DNA of 64,000 nucleotides from Mycobacterium paragordonae (GCF_003614435.1 NZ_CP025546.1:1116001-1180000), one strand, 5' to 3'. Positions 16,736 through 26,140 are shown, counted from the first letter of the stretch. Made by a program: numbers and translations. Notes: a model not told the origin generated them from the letters alone.

Positions 16736-19700
16736 CGGGACCTCCGCTCGGCGCGCAACTCGGCCTGCAGCAGAGGCAGCCACAGGCGAGCGGCGAAGGC
16801 GCCCAGGCGATGTTCCTCGCCTTTGGCAAAGGCCGGGTATTGCTCACCCGGCCGCAACGGTTGCATCAGGTCGGTCAGCCGCGCGTGCCGGCCCCAGGCT
16901 CTCACCTGCGCCTGGTCTTGATCCTCTCCGGGATACAGACCACTCCGCCACCGGTATTCCGCCTGCTTGACCGGGTCGTCCCCGCAGTGCCGCGCCACCG
17001 CCCAGGCGTAGGACGTCTTGATGGGCAACGGAATCGGCTCGCGGCGACCGGCATCGTAGATGGCCACCAGGTCCCGCAGCACATCCAGGGCAGGCTGCCC
17101 GGGGCGTCCCAGATGTTCCTCGCGCGGGGTGGTGCCGCGCTTGGGCCGGCCGATGCAGACAGCCGACCAGTCGCGGTCGGGTTGGTGAGCATGCAACGCC
17201 AGCAACGGAATCCACGATTGGAGTAAGTGTTTGCCGTCCAGCTTGGAATACGTCACCGACACCAGGCGATCGCCGAATACCTGGGACACGGTGCCGGTCA
17301 CGCGCCGTCCGCCGAGGTCGATGTCGACGTCGTAGGTCGCGCTGTCGGTGGGGAGGTGTCCCCGACGGTGTGCCAGCGCCGCCGACGCCAGCAGCGCCGC
17401 CTGATCACGGATATCGGTGACCTTGCGCCAGCCCAGTTGACCCGGGGGCAGGGTGCCGCGCCGCCACTCCGCCTGCCGCGCGTCATCGGGAGCCAGTCCA
17501 CCCAGGATGTCGCTCAGCATCCGATCGCCGACCGTCCATTCTTCGAGGGCGTTGATGTCGACCGGCATGGCATCCTCGACACCGTCGACATCCCACGGCA
17601 GCGTGTATTCCAGGGCCCGGAAGAAGCCCTTCACCGGGTCCTTGAAGAAGGCGACCAGATCGGCGAGAACCACGTCGTCCGGCGGCGGTGCCGCCAGCAG
17701 CCCGCAGATCAGCCCCGGTTGTTTGGAGCGTTCGCCGGTTGCGGAGCGCGCCGCGCGTAACACGGTCGGATCGAAGCTGAACGGCGCGTCCGGCACCAGC
17801 GCGCCGCGTTCCACATTGCGAACATCGAAGGGCTGCAAGGGATGTTCGACCATAATGCGCGAACGGACCGGCTCCCCGGTGGTCATGTCCAGGGCGTCCA
17901 GCAGCTCCGCCAGCGGGACGGCCGGCGGGCGGCGCTGGCCGGAGTATTCATTGGCGCCGGTATAGGTGATGACCAGATTGCTGGTGGCTGCCCCGATGGC
18001 GTCGAGCAGCAGCTGGCGGTCCTCGGACCGGATATCGCGCTCGCCGGTCAGTGGTTGGCGGGCCAGCACGTCGTCGCCGTCGACGACGCCGAGCCGTGGG
18101 AAGACGCCGTCGTCGAGACCGACCAGGCAGACCACCCGGTGCGGCACCGAGCGCATCGGCACCATCGTGCAGACGGTCAGGGTGCCGGTGCGGAAGTTGG
18201 CGCGAGTGGGACGTCCGGCGAGGTGTCTCTGCAACAGAGCACGGATGTCGGGCAGGCGCATCAGCGTCTGGTCGCGGGAACCCGCGGTGCGCAGCACGTC
18301 CGCAAATTCGCGTTGCATCTGGTTGGTCTGCCAGGCGTCGTCCTCGGCGGTGTGAGTCAGCAGGCCGATCCCGTCGGCCAGGGCCGTCAGCCATTGGCGA
18401 AGCGGCTGCGCTGCGGTGAGTGAGTCGACCACGCGCTGCAGCCGATCGATGTATTCCGCGAATTGGCCGACCAATTCGATCCGGTTGCTGCCGACGTCGT
18501 CTAGGGGGAGCGTCGAATCGATCCAGGCGTGTGCGGTTTCGGACATCGCGACCCCGGCCAGCACCCGGTCCAGCCCGAATCGCCAAGTGTTGTGCACGAA
18601 GTCGACCCCGAACGGCTTGCGGTGTTCCTGGTCGAAACCCCACCGGATGTTCGACTGCCGCACCCAGCGGGTGATGCCCTCCAGGTCGTCGTCGCTGAAG
18701 CCGAACCGGGCGCGCACCGGGGCGGCTTGGGCGAGGTTGAGCACTTCACTAGAGGTGACCCGGCCGCCGGCCAGCGACAGTAACTGCGACGCCACGCCTA
18801 GCAACGGATTCGTTTGCAGCAGTGAGCGATCCGCGAGCCGAACCCGAAGGCGATGGGCCGGGTGCGCGCCGTTCACCACGTCGCCGAGGCCGAAATCCGC
18901 GACGATCAACGGGGCATAGGTCTCGATGTCCGGGCACATCACCAGGATGTCGCGTGGCTCAAGGGTCGGGTCGTCGGCCAGCAAGCCGAGCAGTACCTCC
19001 CGCAGCACGTCGATCTGCCGGGCCGGGCCGTGGCAGCTGTGCACCTGTACGGACCGGTCGTCGTGGGCCAGGGTGCGGCCCTGCGACCTGACAGCATTGG
19101 CGGCGAGGTCGGCCTGTAGCCATCCGAGCAGGGTGTCCCGGCGATCAGGTTCGCCGAGAGCCTCGTCGGTCGCGGGATCGCCGGGCAGGCTTCGTTGCAG
19201 CTCGCGCAGGTCCCGTCCGAGGGTCGCCAGCAGCGGATGCCCGACTTCCCGATGGCTGGTGTCCGCACGCCGCAGTACGGTGCCCCGCACGCCGCCCAGC
19301 GCCCGCCACAGTGTGTCGCTGGGGTGCGGCAGCCACAGATGCAGGTCGTGGTGGACCGCCACCGCCTCGAGCAACTCGATCTCACTGCGCGCCAGTCGCG
19401 TGTGGCCGAACAGGGACAGTCGCGGCGGCAGCGCCGCCGGACCTTCGCGCAACCGGGCCAGCGTCGTGCGGTGCCGGACATGCGGGGGATCGGCGGGAAT
19501 CGTCGCGACCAGCGCGCGCCACAGTTCGGGTTGCCAGTGCAGGTCGGTATCGAGATCGCCCAGATCTCCGGCCAGCCAATCGACGAGCAGTCCCGGACGC
19601 TGCCGGGCATACGAGGCGAACAGCCCGGCCAGGCGCCGCGCGACTGCATACCGTCTTCCCCGGCGCAACTCGGCCTCATCACCAATGTCGAAGTGTCCCA

Positions 19701-20052
19701 GGTGCTTTGCCAGCGTGCGACACCACGGCTCGGTCAATGAAGCGTCGATCACCTGCAACAGCGGCCAAGTCATGGCGTCCGGAGACCACGGGTCGTTGTC
19801 GACGGTGCCGACTATTTCGGCGATCAGCGACGCCGGATTGCGAAACGACACGCCCGCGCAGACGCCATCGCCGCGATCCGGCGCGGCGCCCAACCGGTGG
19901 GAGAGCCGCTGACTGAGCCACCGCTCCACGCCACGCGCCGGCACCAGCACAAGTTCCTGCGCGAACGGGTCGGGCAGCGGCCGGGTCAGTAGAGCGCCGA
20001 GACCGTCGGCAAGCAGATCGGTCCGTTCGGCACGGTGGAGATGAAGCGCCAT
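16732..20052 (-). CDS. recC: RecBCD exonuclease subunit RecC
   Basis: 1106 residues, beginning with MALHLHRAERTDLLADGLGALL and LVLVPARGVERWLSQRLS, characteristic of RecC (an inactivated helicase-nuclease scaffold that splits the strands and scans for recognition sequences). DILVMCPDIETYAPLI and LVGLDDGVFPRLG are further conserved blocks. It is first in the recCBD operon. The divergent nitroreductase gene starts 97 bases away, so the promoter must lie in that gap or just inside. No deletion or frameshift is visible across the three subunit genes. Confidence 0.95.
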   Translation of the reverse strand: MALHLHRAERTDLLADGLGALLTRPLPDPFAQELVLVPARGVERWLSQRLSHRLGAAPDRGDGVCAGVSFRNPASLIAEIVGTVDNDPWSPDAMTWPLLQVIDASLTEPWCRTLAKHLGHFDIGDEAELRRGRRYAVARRLAGLFASYARQRPGLLVDWLAGDLGDLDTDLHWQPELWRALVATIPADPPHVRHRTTLARLREGPAALPPRLSLFGHTRLARSEIELLEAVAVHHDLHLWLPHPSDTLWRALGGVRGTVLRRADTSHREVGHPLLATLGRDLRELQRSLPGDPATDEALGEPDRRDTLLGWLQADLAANAVRSQGRTLAHDDRSVQVHSCHGPARQIDVLREVLLGLLADDPTLEPRDILVMCPDIETYAPLIVADFGLGDVVNGAHPAHRLRVRLADRSLLQTNPLLGVASQLLSLAGGRVTSSEVLNLAQAAPVRARFGFSDDDLEGITRWVRQSNIRWGFDQEHRKPFGVDFVHNTWRFGLDRVLAGVAMSETAHAWIDSTLPLDDVGSNRIELVGQFAEYIDRLQRVVDSLTAAQPLRQWLTALADGIGLLTHTAEDDAWQTNQMQREFADVLRTAGSRDQTLMRLPDIRALLQRHLAGRPTRANFRTGTLTVCTMVPMRSVPHRVVCLVGLDDGVFPRLGVVDGDDVLARQPLTGERDIRSEDRQLLLDAIGAATSNLVITYTGANEYSGQRRPPAVPLAELLDALDMTTGEPVRSRIMVEHPLQPFDVRNVERGALVPDAPFSFDPTVLRAARSATGERSKQPGLICGLLAAPPPDDVVLADLVAFFKDPVKGFFRALEYTLPWDVDGVEDAMPVDINALEEWTVGDRMLSDILGGLAPDDARQAEWRRGTLPPGQLGWRKVTDIRDQAALLASAALAHRRGHLPTDSATYDVDIDLGGRRVTGTVSQVFGDRLVSVTYSKLDGKHLLQSWIPLLALHAHQPDRDWSAVCIGRPKRGTTPREEHLGRPGQPALDVLRDLVAIYDAGRREPIPLPIKTSYAWAVARHCGDDPVKQAEYRWRSGLYPGEDQDQAQVRAWGRHARLTDLMQPLRPGEQYPAFAKGEEHRLGAFAARLWLPLLQAELRAERRSR

Positions 20053-20149
20053 TGCGGGCCACCATAGACCGCCCGTCCGACACGAACGCTGCTACGGGTG
20101 TACAAAGGGGCGCGGGGGGCGGGACCCGATCGTCTGACACGGAGGACGC

Positions 20150-20665
20150 ATGGAGACCTGGGATGCGATCCGCGCACGACGCAACGTGCGCCAGTACACG
20201 CCTGAGCCGGTGGCTGACGCCGACCTGGAGCGCATCGCCGAGGCCGGCTGGCGGGCACCGTCGGCGAAGAACCGCCAGCCGTGGGACTTCATCATCGTCA
20301 CGGATTCCGCTCAGCTGCAAGAACTCTCGACGGTGTGGATGGGTGCCGGCCACCTCGCCGGCGCTGCCGCCGCGATCGTTCTGGTGATCCCGGTTCCGCC
20401 GGACGAGCGCAGAAAGCTGATCGACCAATATGACATCGGGCAGGCGACGATGGCGATGATGCTGGCGGCCACCGACCTGGGGATCGGCACCGGCCATTCG
20501 TCGGTGGGCGATCAGGAGAAGGCGCGCGCCATCCTCGGAGTCCCCGACGACCACCTGGTGGCGTACCTGCTCGGCGTGGGCCACCCGGCCGATCGACCGC
20601 TGACGCCGATCCGCAAACCGAACCGGCGGCCGTTCGACGAAGTGGTTCATCGTGGCCGGTGGTGA
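20150..20665 (+). CDS. Nitroreductase family flavoprotein
   Basis: 171 residues. The N-terminus METWDAIRARRNVRQYTPEPV and the following WRAPSAKNRQPWDFIIV are the FMN-binding signature of the nitroreductase family, with R11/R12 and S/N/Q contacts to the flavin phosphate and ring. AATDLGIGTGHSSV is the second conserved block. A GGAGG ribosome site lies about 7 bases upstream of the ATG. Enzymes of this fold reduce nitro compounds, quinones or enones with NAD(P)H; the short length is typical of simple members, but the substrate cannot be read. It opens a plus-strand accessory block after recC. Confidence 0.87.
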   Translation: METWDAIRARRNVRQYTPEPVADADLERIAEAGWRAPSAKNRQPWDFIIVTDSAQLQELSTVWMGAGHLAGAAAAIVLVIPVPPDERRKLIDQYDIGQATMAMMLAATDLGIGTGHSSVGDQEKARAILGVPDDHLVAYLLGVGHPADRPLTPIRKPNRRPFDEVVHRGRW

Positions 20666-20699
20666 CTCCGCTCGGTCAACCGTGTGCCACTCTTGAGCG

Positions 20700-21533
20700 A
20701 TGGGCGGCGTCGCTGATGCCCTTGAATGGGCTGGCAAGCAGATCGTGGGCCGGGTCCCCAAAGCGGACCTGGACCAGCGCGACCCGGACTTCATCCGAGA
20801 CCAACTGCCCGGAACCTGGTTGCTGGCCTCGTTGTACTTCCGGGCGGATGTGCGCGGACTCGACCGCATACCGCCGACCGGACCGGTGCTGTTGGTCGGC
20901 AATCACAGCGGCGGCAACGTACCGCCCGACACCTTCGTCTTCACGCTGGCGTTCTGCTCGTATTTCGGGGTGGAGCGCCCCTTCTACCAACTCGCGCACA
21001 ACCTGGTCACGCTCTACCCGCCGCTGCGCTGGCTCCGCAAGTTCGGCACTGTAGCAGCCAGCCCCGAAAATGCCCGGCTTGCACTGGAATCCGGCGCGGC
21101 AGTGCTGGTGTACCCGGGTGGCGATTACGAGGTCTTCCGCCCGTCGTGGCAGCGCCACGTCGTCGACTTCGGCGGCCGCAAGGGGTTCGTGCGGCTGGCC
21201 CGCGAAACCGGCGTGCCCATCGTGCCGGTGGCCAGCGTGGGTGGCCAGGAGACGGCGTTGTTCCTCGGGCGGGCGCAGTGGCTGGCCAAACTGCTGATGC
21301 TGGACAAGTTGATCCGGCTCAAGAGTGTGCCCGTCTCGTTGGCGATTCCGTGGGGGCTGAACGTCAGTGACCTACTGGGACACATTCCGCTACCCGCCAA
21401 GATCGTCATCGAGGTGCAACCGCCGATCGCAGTCCATGATGACGACCAAGCCGTGTACGACGAAGTGATCGCCAGCCTGCAGGCCGGCGTCGACCGGCTG
21501 GCTGCCGAGCGGCGATTCCCGGTGATCGGCTGA
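20700..21533 (+). CDS. PlsC-like lysophospholipid acyltransferase family protein
   Basis: 277 residues. The acyltransferase block I is VGNHSGGNVPPD: the His is four residues ahead of the usual acid position, but the D is displaced, as in the subgroup annotated as diacylglycerol acyltransferase-like or PlsC-like. Block III appears as LVYPGGDYEVFRP, in place of FPEG. A later hydrophobic-rich stretch VPVSLAIPWG follows. Family members transfer acyl chains to glycerolipid or sterol acceptors at the membrane. Its stop overlaps the next start (TGATG), so the two genes are coupled. The acceptor is unknown. Confidence 0.82.
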   Translation: MGGVADALEWAGKQIVGRVPKADLDQRDPDFIRDQLPGTWLLASLYFRADVRGLDRIPPTGPVLLVGNHSGGNVPPDTFVFTLAFCSYFGVERPFYQLAHNLVTLYPPLRWLRKFGTVAASPENARLALESGAAVLVYPGGDYEVFRPSWQRHVVDFGGRKGFVRLARETGVPIVPVASVGGQETALFLGRAQWLAKLLMLDKLIRLKSVPVSLAIPWGLNVSDLLGHIPLPAKIVIEVQPPIAVHDDDQAVYDEVIASLQAGVDRLAAERRFPVIG

Positions 21534-21964
21534 TGCGCGTCGAACGCCGGATCGTCGTCAAGGCCGATCGAGACACCGTGTGGGAGGTGCTCAGCGACCC
21601 GGATCGCTACCCGTCCTTCCTGGCTCATCTGGAGCGCTGGGAGACGCTGACCGACGGTCCCGTCCGGGTCGGCGCCCGATACACGGTGTTGTGGAAGATC
21701 GGCTCGATCCCGGTGGGAGGTATCGCCGAAGTGGTGGAGCTCGATACAGCGCGGGATCTGGCCTGGATCAACATCACCGGTGTGACCCAGCGCGGCCGCT
21801 TCCGGTTGCGTGATGCAGGGTCGGGTCGAACCACGGTCACGTTCCGGTTGGCGTACAACTCCGAAGGTGGTCTGCTCGGCCTGATCGCCGACCGTGTGGC
21901 ATCGCGCTGGGTGGGGCGTTCACTGGCGGAAAGCCTGAAAAACCTTCGGCGACTTGTCGAGTGA
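21533..21964 (+). CDS. SRPBCC (START-like/polyketide cyclase) family protein
   Basis: 143 residues. MRVERRIVVKADRDTVWEVLSDPDRYPSFLAHLERWE is the standard opening of SRPBCC ligand-binding proteins, and ITGVTQRGRFRLRDAGSGRTTVTFRL gives the later beta-strands. The C-terminal helix ends SLKNLRRLVE. It is translated from an ATG that shares one base with the upstream acyltransferase stop. The fold has a deep hydrophobic cavity, so a lipid-handling partner role for the acyltransferase is plausible but unproven. Confidence 0.85.
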   Translation: MRVERRIVVKADRDTVWEVLSDPDRYPSFLAHLERWETLTDGPVRVGARYTVLWKIGSIPVGGIAEVVELDTARDLAWINITGVTQRGRFRLRDAGSGRTTVTFRLAYNSEGGLLGLIADRVASRWVGRSLAESLKNLRRLVE

Positions 21965-22018
21965 CGCGGCACGTGAGCCAGGTCGTGCGTTGTCGGCACA
22001 AACGTGCATGCTGGGTTC

Positions 22019-22474
22019 ATGAACAGAAACGAGATCACCGAGCAGATCGTCGTTGCCCGCCTATCTAAGGGGCTCAGTTGGCAGCAACTGGCCGACGCCA
22101 TCGGCAGGCCGCTGCTGTGGACGACGTCGGCGCTGCTGGGCCAGCACCCGATTCCCGCGGATCAGGGCAAAGTCCTGGTCGAGATGCTCGGGTTGGACGA
22201 GTCCGCCGTTCCGGTCCTGGCGGCACCGCCGATGCGGGGCGGCCTGCCCAGCGCCGTGCCCACCGACCCCACCATCTACCGGTTTTACGAAGCGCTCCAG
22301 GTCTATGGCGGCGCGCTCAAGGAAGTGATTCACGAACAGTTCGGTGACGGCATCATGAGCGCGATTAACTTCAGCGTGGATCTGCAGAAGAAGCAGCACG
22401 AGTCCGGTGACCGGGTGGTGGTCACGTTCGACGGGAAATTCCTTCCCTACCAATGGACTTCGGCTCAGGACTGA
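22019..22474 (+). CDS. cynS: Cyanate hydratase (cyanase)
   Basis: 151 residues from the ATG at 22019. It aligns along its whole length with E. coli CynS: an N-terminal helical domain, then PTDPTIYRFYEALQVYG and EQFGDGIMSAINFSVD. The catalytic residues are R88, E91 and S114, matching R96/E99/S122 of the E. coli enzyme with a constant offset of 8. Cyanase converts cyanate and bicarbonate to ammonia and CO2 as a decamer. An in-frame GTG at 22004 is possible but adds five residues with no family support. Usual partners (carbonic anhydrase cynT, regulator cynR) are not adjacent; the next gene is a patatin 10 bases on. Confidence 0.95.
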   Translation: MNRNEITEQIVVARLSKGLSWQQLADAIGRPLLWTTSALLGQHPIPADQGKVLVEMLGLDESAVPVLAAPPMRGGLPSAVPTDPTIYRFYEALQVYGGALKEVIHEQFGDGIMSAINFSVDLQKKQHESGDRVVVTFDGKFLPYQWTSAQD

Positions 22475-22484
22475 GGGGACGCTG

Positions 22485-23519
22485 ATGGTGCAGCAGCGGA
22501 CCGGGAGCACGCGGCGCAAACCCGTCGACATGGTGCTGTCGGGTGGTGGCGTCAAGGGTGTCGGACTGGTCGGCGCCGTGGTCGCCGTCATGGAAGCCGG
22601 CTACTCGCTCAAACGGGTCTCCGGCGTCTCCGCGGGCTCGCTGGTCGGATCGATTCTGGCCGCCGCGTCCAACGGCGATCAACTGACCACCCGGCAGATC
22701 AAAGAACTCGCATTGACCCTGCCGTACGAGAAGTTCCGCGATACCGGCCCGGTCGGGCATCTGCCGGTCGTCGGCCCGGCGTGGGGCCTGCTACGCGAAA
22801 ACGGCATGTATAAAGGCGATTTCGCCCACGAGTGGATCCGCAGCGAGCTGAAGAACCTGGGCGTGCAGACCTTCGGTGATCTGGCGCTCAGTGACAGGCA
22901 GATGCCCGCCGAGCGGCGCTACCGGCTGGTGGTCACCGTCGCCGACCTCACGACCGGTCAGCTGGTGCGGTTGCCGTGGGACTACCGGCGGCTGTACGGA
23001 CTCGATCCCGACGAACAATCGGTGGCCGATGCGGTGCGCGCCTCGATGTCGATTCCGTTCTTCTTCCGGCCGGTGACCTTGACCAGCGCGGCCGGGCGCA
23101 CATCCACCCTGGTCGACGGTGGCGTCCTGTCGAACTTCCCGATCGACTCCTTCGACCGGCCGGACTGCAAGTCGCCGCGCTGGCCCACCTTCGGCATCAC
23201 GGTGGTTCCGGAGTTGCCCGAAAGCAACGAACAGCTGATCCCGGGGGTGGGCGCGCTGCGACTCCTCGGCCCGCCGTCCGTGCTGCTCGAGCAGCTCATC
23301 ACCACCATGTTCGTCGGGCATGACCAGACGTACCTCAATCAGCCCTGGGTGAGCGCCCGAGCGATCCGGGTCGATTCGACAGCGGTCAATTTTCTGGATT
23401 TCAGCATCTCGCGCAAGGACGCCGAAGCGCTCTACAACAAGGGCTTCGAATCGGCCCAGGCGTTTCTGTCCACTTGGAACTGGGTCGACTATCTTGAGCG
23501 GTTCCGCCAGTTCCAATGA
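22485..23519 (+). CDS. Patatin-like phospholipase
   Basis: 344 residues. The oxyanion-hole motif is GGGVKG (20-25), the nucleophile elbow is GVSAG with S49, and the dyad acid lies in STLVDGGVLSNFP. This is a complete Ser-Asp lipid acyl hydrolase of the patatin family. The ATG at 22485 has GAGGGG upstream; the open frame to 22407 runs through cynS and is not used. It starts 10 bases after the cyanase stop, so both are probably on one mRNA. No signal peptide is visible. Substrate could be phospholipid or neutral lipid. Confidence 0.9.
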   Translation: MVQQRTGSTRRKPVDMVLSGGGVKGVGLVGAVVAVMEAGYSLKRVSGVSAGSLVGSILAAASNGDQLTTRQIKELALTLPYEKFRDTGPVGHLPVVGPAWGLLRENGMYKGDFAHEWIRSELKNLGVQTFGDLALSDRQMPAERRYRLVVTVADLTTGQLVRLPWDYRRLYGLDPDEQSVADAVRASMSIPFFFRPVTLTSAAGRTSTLVDGGVLSNFPIDSFDRPDCKSPRWPTFGITVVPELPESNEQLIPGVGALRLLGPPSVLLEQLITTMFVGHDQTYLNQPWVSARAIRVDSTAVNFLDFSISRKDAEALYNKGFESAQAFLSTWNWVDYLERFRQFQ

Positions 23520-23635
23520 CGTGACGGTGCAGTGGTGTCAGACTTGACGGTGGAGGAGGCGCCGGTGTGCAGCGGTTGTTCGGGCAGCCGCACTACCTGG
23601 CTCATCAGTTCATCAGGACCTGAGGCGACAGCTTT

Positions 23636-24331
23636 TTAGACGCCGAATTCCTTCTCGATGTTGTCGATCCCGGCGCGGATCGCCTTGAGCGCATCGGCGC
23701 GGGCGCGCAGTTTGGTCGCCGCATGCGCCGACTGATTGAGGCCGGCGAATTCGTGCGCCGCCTCTTCAGCGCGGGCGATCACTCGGTCCGGCAGTGCCAT
23801 TTCGTCGATGAAGCCGGCGGCAAGCGCCGTCTCACCGAAGAACGTCTTGGCCAGGCCGGTGGCCTGTTGGTAGGCCGATTGCGTCAGCCGGAGTTTCAGG
23901 ACCTCCAGCGCCGCCCAGGGAATCACCATCCCGATCGCGACCTCGTTGGCCTGAATGTTGTACGCGTGGGCGGCAATTCGGTGATCCCCCGAGCACAGCA
24001 GGAACGAACCCATCGCGATCGCGGGACCGGTGCACGCGATCACCACCGGCTTCGGGTAGGACAGCAGCCGGTAGGACAGCTCGAACCCGCCGCGCAGCAT
24101 GTCGATCGCGGGCTGCACCTCGCCCGAGGTCAGAATCTTCAGGTCGAATCCACCGCTGAACACCCGCTGGTTCCCGGTGATCACCAGCGCCCCGACATTG
24201 TCGGCGTCGGCCTGGTCGAGCGCGTCGTTGAGGGCCTGCTGCATGGTCGGCCCCAACGCGTTGACTTTGCCGTCGTCCATCCGAATGACCCCGATGGTTT
24301 CGTCGTGGGTGTAGACGACCGGACCGCTCAT
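23636..24331 (-). CDS. echA3: Enoyl-CoA hydratase/isomerase family protein EchA3
   Basis: 231 residues, the same length as M. tuberculosis EchA3 (Rv0632c), which also follows recC there. It has the crotonase fold: FSGGFDLKIL and CTGPAIAMGSFLL form the oxyanion hole. The first catalytic glutamate of classical crotonase (E144) has no counterpart in the AMGSF region, while the second (E164) aligns with the E in ANEVAIGM, so activity may differ from a plain hydratase. RBS AAGGAG lies 7 bases before the ATG. Likely role is fatty acid or related acyl-CoA metabolism. Confidence 0.88.
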   Translation of the reverse strand: MSGPVVYTHDETIGVIRMDDGKVNALGPTMQQALNDALDQADADNVGALVITGNQRVFSGGFDLKILTSGEVQPAIDMLRGGFELSYRLLSYPKPVVIACTGPAIAMGSFLLCSGDHRIAAHAYNIQANEVAIGMVIPWAALEVLKLRLTQSAYQQATGLAKTFFGETALAAGFIDEMALPDRVIARAEEAAHEFAGLNQSAHAATKLRARADALKAIRAGIDNIEKEFGV

Positions 24332-24382
24332 GGGCTACTCCTTCGCTCGGCGAGTCGATTGAATCAGATCACGACTCCCGGC

Positions 24383-25240
24383 TCACACCCGCTGGCTGCG
24401 ATGCTTCCCCAGTTCGTTCTCGGCGTCGCCCCACCGCAGACTCACGTCGGTCGGCTCGTCGAGTTGGCGGGTGCGCCACCTGTCCTGGGTTTCCTGCACC
24501 GCGCGGTTGATGCGGTCGATCTCGCTGCGGAACACCTCGGGTCGAGTTTCCTTGCTGGCGTAGTGGAAGTAGGTCAGCAGGTTGCGCAGCAGCTCCAGCT
24601 TCTGCTTCTCCCGCTTCGCCAGGTCGTGCGTGGTCATCAGCTCGATGCGCTGCACGGGCGGCAACGCGTCCCAGTCCAGCACCACCTTGGTCTCCAGCGG
24701 GCGCCGGGCGCGTTGCCAGAACTTCCACCCGCGGGGCTGCTCGGGCCGGTCGTAATAGGTCACGGTGCCCTCGAACCGCGATTCCACGCCGTGCCCGATC
24801 TCGGCGCGGTCGAGTGCGGAGTCCCAGACCATCCGCCACTCCTGACCCGGCGCCAGTGTCGGCAATTCCCGGGGCAGCTGCAGTTCGACGACGTCGGCGT
24901 AGCCGTCCGAGGCGTTCTCGTATTCGGCGACGGTCGGAGGGTTGGGAAAGTTGAATCGGATGTCGTAGGCCGCGGTGCGTCCGAAGTTGCGCACCACCAA
25001 CTCGATGACATGCCAGTCCGCGACGTGGGGCTCCATCAGCATGGCGACGTGTGGGCGCGTCTTCTCGGCGGCCAGCGCACGATTCCGCTTCAGCTGGCGA
25101 TGGGTGAAGATCAGTGCGACGACCCCGAGTGCGATCGCCGCCCATGCTGCCCACGCCAACCAGGTGCCGGACTCGATGGTGTCTATGCCTCTCCAGCTTT
25201 CGGGCCAACTCTGCGGCCAGCTTCCCCGGACCCACCCCAT
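24383..25240 (-). CDS. Membrane-anchored protein of unknown function (Rv0633c-like)
   Basis: 285 residues. One hydrophobic helix near residues 25-45 (GTWLAWAAWAAIALGVVALIF) is followed by basic residues HRQLKRNR, so the large C-terminal part is probably cytoplasmic. Residues 60-185 look beta-rich, with FRFNFPNPP-like and GTVTYYDRP strands; the last 90 residues are charged and helical, with ELMTTHDLAKREKQKLELL likely coiled coil. I chose the ATG at 25238-25240 because GGAGG lies 8 bases upstream; a GTG at 25247-25249 would overlap that site. Gene order matches Rv0633c. No function is recognised. Confidence 0.75.
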   Translation of the reverse strand: MGWVRGSWPQSWPESWRGIDTIESGTWLAWAAWAAIALGVVALIFTHRQLKRNRALAAEKTRPHVAMLMEPHVADWHVIELVVRNFGRTAAYDIRFNFPNPPTVAEYENASDGYADVVELQLPRELPTLAPGQEWRMVWDSALDRAEIGHGVESRFEGTVTYYDRPEQPRGWKFWQRARRPLETKVVLDWDALPPVQRIELMTTHDLAKREKQKLELLRNLLTYFHYASKETRPEVFRSEIDRINRAVQETQDRWRTRQLDEPTDVSLRWGDAENELGKHRSQRV

Positions 25241-25337
25241 AGATTCCACCCTCCGCTTATTCCTCGGACCTGGAACTTAGCTGCACTGATCGTAAAGGGG
25301 CTTCCTGTGTATTGCTGAGCGGGTCATCGAGCGAGCG

Positions 25338-26054
25338 TCAGCCGCCCATCATCATTCGCCACTGGTCGAGACTGGCCGGCCGGTAAACGTAGTTGGATCG
25401 TTTGACTTCCGACAGCGCGGCGCTCGGGTCAGCCGAATACCAGTGCCCGGGGAACACCGTCGGGTCACCCGGGAGGGCGGCGAGTTGCTGAAGGCTGCGA
25501 TACATCTCGTCGGAGTCACCCCCCGGGAAGTCGGTGCGTCCGCAACCGTCCAGGAACAGGGTGTCGCCGGCGACCAGCCGGCCGTCAAGTAGGAAGCACT
25601 GGCTGCCCGGCGTATGGCCGGGAGTGTGCAGCAGTTCGATCTCGATGTCGCCGATGCTGAGGCGGTCGCGGTGCTCATGAGCGGTCAGGTCGCTCATTGG
25701 GATTCCGGTGATCCGGGACACCCACAGCGCCTCGTGCGTGTTGACGTGGATCGGCACGCTCACCCGTTCCATCAGTTCGGCGAGGCCTTTCAGCTCGAAT
25801 CCCATCATCGAGCCGCCGACATGGTCCGGGTGGTGATGGGTGACGAGCACACCCGAGAGATGCATGTCGTCGGCCTCGAGCGCGTCGACCAGGTCCCCGG
25901 CGGCATAAGCCGGATCGACCACCACGCAGTCCCCGGTTTCACGGTCGCCGATCAGGTAGGCGAAGTTGCGCATCTGCGCCGCGATCACATCGTTGGCCGC
26001 GAAGTCGCGGCCGGAAAGTAACTGCCGGAAGTACAACCGGTCCGAATTCGACAC
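25338..26054 (-). CDS. Metallo-beta-lactamase fold hydrolase, glyoxalase II-like
   Basis: 238 residues. The metal motif THHHPDHVGG (HxHxDH), a later HTPGHTPGSQ histidine, the acid in LVAGDTLFLDGCGRTDFPGG and the final FPGHWY histidine make up the full glyoxalase II dinuclear site. GCGRTDFPGG is typical of persulfide dioxygenase or glyoxalase II relatives. The start is GTG (MSNSDRLYF). Order matches Rv0634c. It may hydrolyse S-lactoyl-thiol or another thioester; mycothiol replaces glutathione in mycobacteria, so the substrate is uncertain. Confidence 0.88.
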   Translation of the reverse strand: MSNSDRLYFRQLLSGRDFAANDVIAAQMRNFAYLIGDRETGDCVVVDPAYAAGDLVDALEADDMHLSGVLVTHHHPDHVGGSMMGFELKGLAELMERVSVPIHVNTHEALWVSRITGIPMSDLTAHEHRDRLSIGDIEIELLHTPGHTPGSQCFLLDGRLVAGDTLFLDGCGRTDFPGGDSDEMYRSLQQLAALPGDPTVFPGHWYSADPSAALSEVKRSNYVYRPASLDQWRMMMGG

Positions 26055-26140
26055 GCCACCAGCCTATGGGTCGCGCGAAAACGCACTTAACCTGGCCTTC
26101 TGCTTATTACTGACACCTATTCCTACCTGCACCGAGTCGC

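Noticed and set aside
22004..22018. GTG at 22004 as the cyanase start
   Set aside because: It adds five residues not needed for alignment with known cyanases; the ATG at 22019 fits better.
23567..23623. Short frame of 18 codons with a GGAGG-like site between patatin and echA3
   Set aside because: Too short to support; no similarity recognised and the good ribosome site alone is not enough.
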